Assembly (NCBI GenBank): GCA_009780545.1
Contig: WQZW01000093.1
Span: 1-6,272, forward strand
Length of the DNA: 6,272 bases
Direction: 5' to 3'
DNA from: Treponema sp.
GTDB lineage: Bacteria; Spirochaetota; Spirochaetia; Treponematales; Breznakiellaceae
Shown: positions 4,554-6,272 of the stretch, piece by piece
How the letters are laid out: the number at the start of each line of letters is the position of its first letter
Position numbering within the stretch: position 1 is the first letter of the stretch
Made by a program: the position numbers and the translations under genes
The notes under the pieces: model-generated
The model's input: only the letters and a program-made list of their open reading frames with translations
Database searches by the model: none
Told to the model about the DNA's origin: nothing

Positions 4554-6272
4554 AACTTCCGGCCTTCGCCCTGGTCGCCCTGGTCGGCGTTTCCGGCAGC
4601 GGCAAATCGACCTTCGCAAAAGCCCGCTTCAAGCCTACCGAGGTGCTTTCCTCGGACTTCTTTCGGGGCATCGTCTGCGACGACGAAAACGACCAGTCGG
4701 TAACGGCCGCCGCCTTTGACGCGCTGTACCACGTCGCCAACAAACGCCTCGACCTGGGACTGCTCACCGTCGTCGACGCGACCAACGTCCAAAAGGAGGC
4801 GCGGGCAAAAATCCTTCAGGTCGCGCGGGCGCAGGACTGCCTGCCGGTGGCAATCGTGTTTGACGTACCGGAAAAAACGGCCAAGGAGCGCAACAAAAAC
4901 CGCACCGACAGAAAAATCGACGACAGGGTTATCGCACGGCAGATGTCGCAACTGCGTTCCTCGGTCAGGGGCCTTCGCAGGGAAGGTTTCCGCCATATCT
5001 TTATCCTGGACGAGGAGGCGGCCGCAAACGCCGAAATCGTGCGCGTTCCCCTCTGGAACGATAAAAAGGACGAACGGGGGCCCTTCGACATAATCGGCGA
5101 CGTGCACGGTTGCTACGACGAACTCTGCGAACTGCTGACGAAACTCGGCTACGACGTCGCCGCGGACTTATTTACCGCAAACCATCCTGCGGGACGGACC
5201 GCCGTATTTCTCGGCGACCTTTGCGACCGCGGCGACAAAAACGTCGAGGTCCTTCGGCTTGTGATGAACATGGCGCAGGCCGGAAACGCCCGGTGCATAG
5301 CCGGAAATCACGACGTCAAACTCCTTAAAAAACTGAACGGGGCAAACGTCCAGTTGACGCACGGGCTTGACAAAACCGTTGCGCAGATCGAAAAAGAGGA
5401 TGCCGAATTTACCGAACGGGTAAAAACATTTCTTGACGGCCTCATCAGCCATTACCTCTTTGACGGCGGCGAACTCGTCGTCGCCCATGCGGGGCTTGCC
5501 GAAAAATACCACGGGCGCAGTTCGGGACGGGTGAAGCAGCTCTGCATTTACGGCGAAACTTCCGGCGAGAAGGACGAGTACGGGCTTACCGTGCGCCTCC
5601 CCTGGGCCGCCGCTTACCGAGGCAGGGCGCTTGTCGTCTACGGCCACGTCGCATCCCGTGAAGTGCGGATTCTGAACAACACCGTCTGCATCGACACCGG
5701 CTGCGTGTTCGGCGGCAAGCTCAGCGCGTACCGGTATCCGGAGCGGGAAACCGTGCAGGTCCAGGCGCGGCGGGAATATTACGCGCCGATCAAGCCGCTG
5801 GAAACGGAGGCAGGTTCCGGCGGCATTTTGCCGGAGGACGCCATACCGAACATCGACGACGTTCTCGGCACCCGCTACCTGAACACCCGGCTCGTCCCCT
5901 CGATTAAGATAGCCGAGGAAAATGCCGCCGCCGCGCTGGAACTGGCCAGCCGCTTTGCCGTCGATCCCCGCTGGCTGATCTACCTGCCGCCCGCGATGTC
6001 GCCCTGCGAGACGAGCAAACTCGACGGCTTCCTCGAACACCCGACCGAGGCCTTCGACTATTACCGGAAACACTCGGTCGAAACGGTGGTCTGCGAGCGG
6101 AAGCACATGGGATCCCGGGCGGTGATCGTACTGTGCAGGGACGGCGAAACGGCGCGACGGCGTTTTGCCGTTTCAGGCGGCGCAGGTCACGGCGTTATTT
6201 ACACGCGCACCGGCCGGCCTTTTTTCGACGATGCCGAAACCGAGCCGGAGATTCTCCTGCGTCTGCAAAATG
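4544..6272 (+). CDS. pnkp: Polynucleotide kinase-phosphatase-ligase Pnkp, cut off by the window end
   Basis: 576 codons are visible, against about 850-870 for full-length relatives, so roughly the last third is outside the window. Domain order is kinase, phosphatase, ligase. The kinase (1-170) has P-loop GVSGSGKS (15-22), SSDFFRG with D38 and R41, and arginines R116, R120 and R123. The calcineurin-like phosphatase (181-395) has DVHG (186-189), GDLCDRG (224-230), GNHD (254-257), AHAGL (314-318), YGH (366-368) and D384. After a linker (about 400-435) the adenylyltransferase begins, with nucleotidyl-transfer motif KHMG at 520-523 and K520 as the AMP-accepting lysine. The later ligase motifs are not visible. 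The protein converts 5'-OH and cyclic-phosphate or 3'-phosphate RNA ends to ligatable ends and, with Hen1, seals them. The ATG overlaps hen1 by 10 nt (stop TAG at 4551-4553). A weak G-rich ribosome site lies at 4529-4533, so expression probably depends on coupling to hen1. Confidence 0.95.
   Translation, partial: MRIELPAFALVALVGVSGSGKSTFAKARFKPTEVLSSDFFRGIVCDDENDQSVTAAAFDALYHVANKRLDLGLLTVVDATNVQKEARAKILQVARAQDCLPVAIVFDVPEKTAKERNKNRTDRKIDDRVIARQMSQLRSSVRGLRREGFRHIFILDEEAAANAEIVRVPLWNDKKDERGPFDIIGDVHGCYDELCELLTKLGYDVAADLFTANHPAGRTAVFLGDLCDRGDKNVEVLRLVMNMAQAGNARCIAGNHDVKLLKKLNGANVQLTHGLDKTVAQIEKEDAEFTERVKTFLDGLISHYLFDGGELVVAHAGLAEKYHGRSSGRVKQLCIYGETSGEKDEYGLTVRLPWAAAYRGRALVVYGHVASREVRILNNTVCIDTGCVFGGKLSAYRYPERETVQVQARREYYAPIKPLETEAGSGGILPEDAIPNIDDVLGTRYLNTRLVPSIKIAEENAAAALELASRFAVDPRWLIYLPPAMSPCETSKLDGFLEHPTEAFDYYRKHSVETVVCERKHMGSRAVIVLCRDGETARRRFAVSGGAGHGVIYTRTGRPFFDDAETEPEILLRLQN

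Noticed and set aside
4716..5093. Open frame of 125 codons inside pnkp on the + strand
   Set aside because: It is a shifted frame inside the kinase domain, Arg/Ser/Thr-rich, with no support of its own.
5168..6106. 312-codon antisense open frame opposite pnkp
   Set aside because: The + strand encodes the Pnkp phosphatase and ligase motifs throughout this span. The antisense product looks like nothing known.

Overview
The window is moderately GC-rich bacterial DNA with strong G/C preference at third codon positions. All four supported protein genes lie on the + strand. No rRNA, tRNA, CRISPR array, transposase or integrase is visible. The taxon cannot be fixed from the sequence. Gene content and the repeat-rich intergenic spaces would fit a spirochaete-like or other environmental anaerobe, but that is a guess.

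Layout: (1) 1-82, a short leader with a GC hairpin that is one copy of a dispersed repeat. (2) 83-1111, a complete M42-family zinc aminopeptidase. (3) 1112-1422, a 311-nt gap holding an elaborate inverted repeat built from six CACGGAG units, plus a diverged relative of it. (4) 1423-2826, a complete CreD-family inner-membrane protein. (5) 2827-3149, a 323-nt gap packed with hairpins. It includes an exact inverted copy of the hairpin at the window start and a possible short leader ORF. (6) 3150-4553, hen1, the RNA 3'-terminal ribose 2'-O-methyltransferase. (7) 4544 to the window edge, pnkp, the polynucleotide kinase/phosphatase/ligase, cut off inside its ligase domain.

The biologically central part is the hen1-pnkp pair, a bacterial RNA-repair cassette. 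Pnkp heals broken RNA ends: its kinase makes 5'-phosphate and its phosphatase removes 2',3'-cyclic phosphate or 3'-phosphate. With Hen1 it also seals them. Hen1 methylates the terminal 2'-OH before sealing, so the repaired junction cannot be cut again by the same ribotoxin. The two genes overlap by 10 nt, which implies co-translation, and the visible catalytic residues of both enzymes are intact. The family is known, so this is not a new system. The less explained items are the 17-codon leader ORF overlapping hen1 with the same 10-nt geometry, and the two classes of structured intergenic repeats.

The M42 peptidase and CreD genes are separated from each other and from hen1 by long structured gaps. 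They look like independent transcription units rather than parts of the repair operon.
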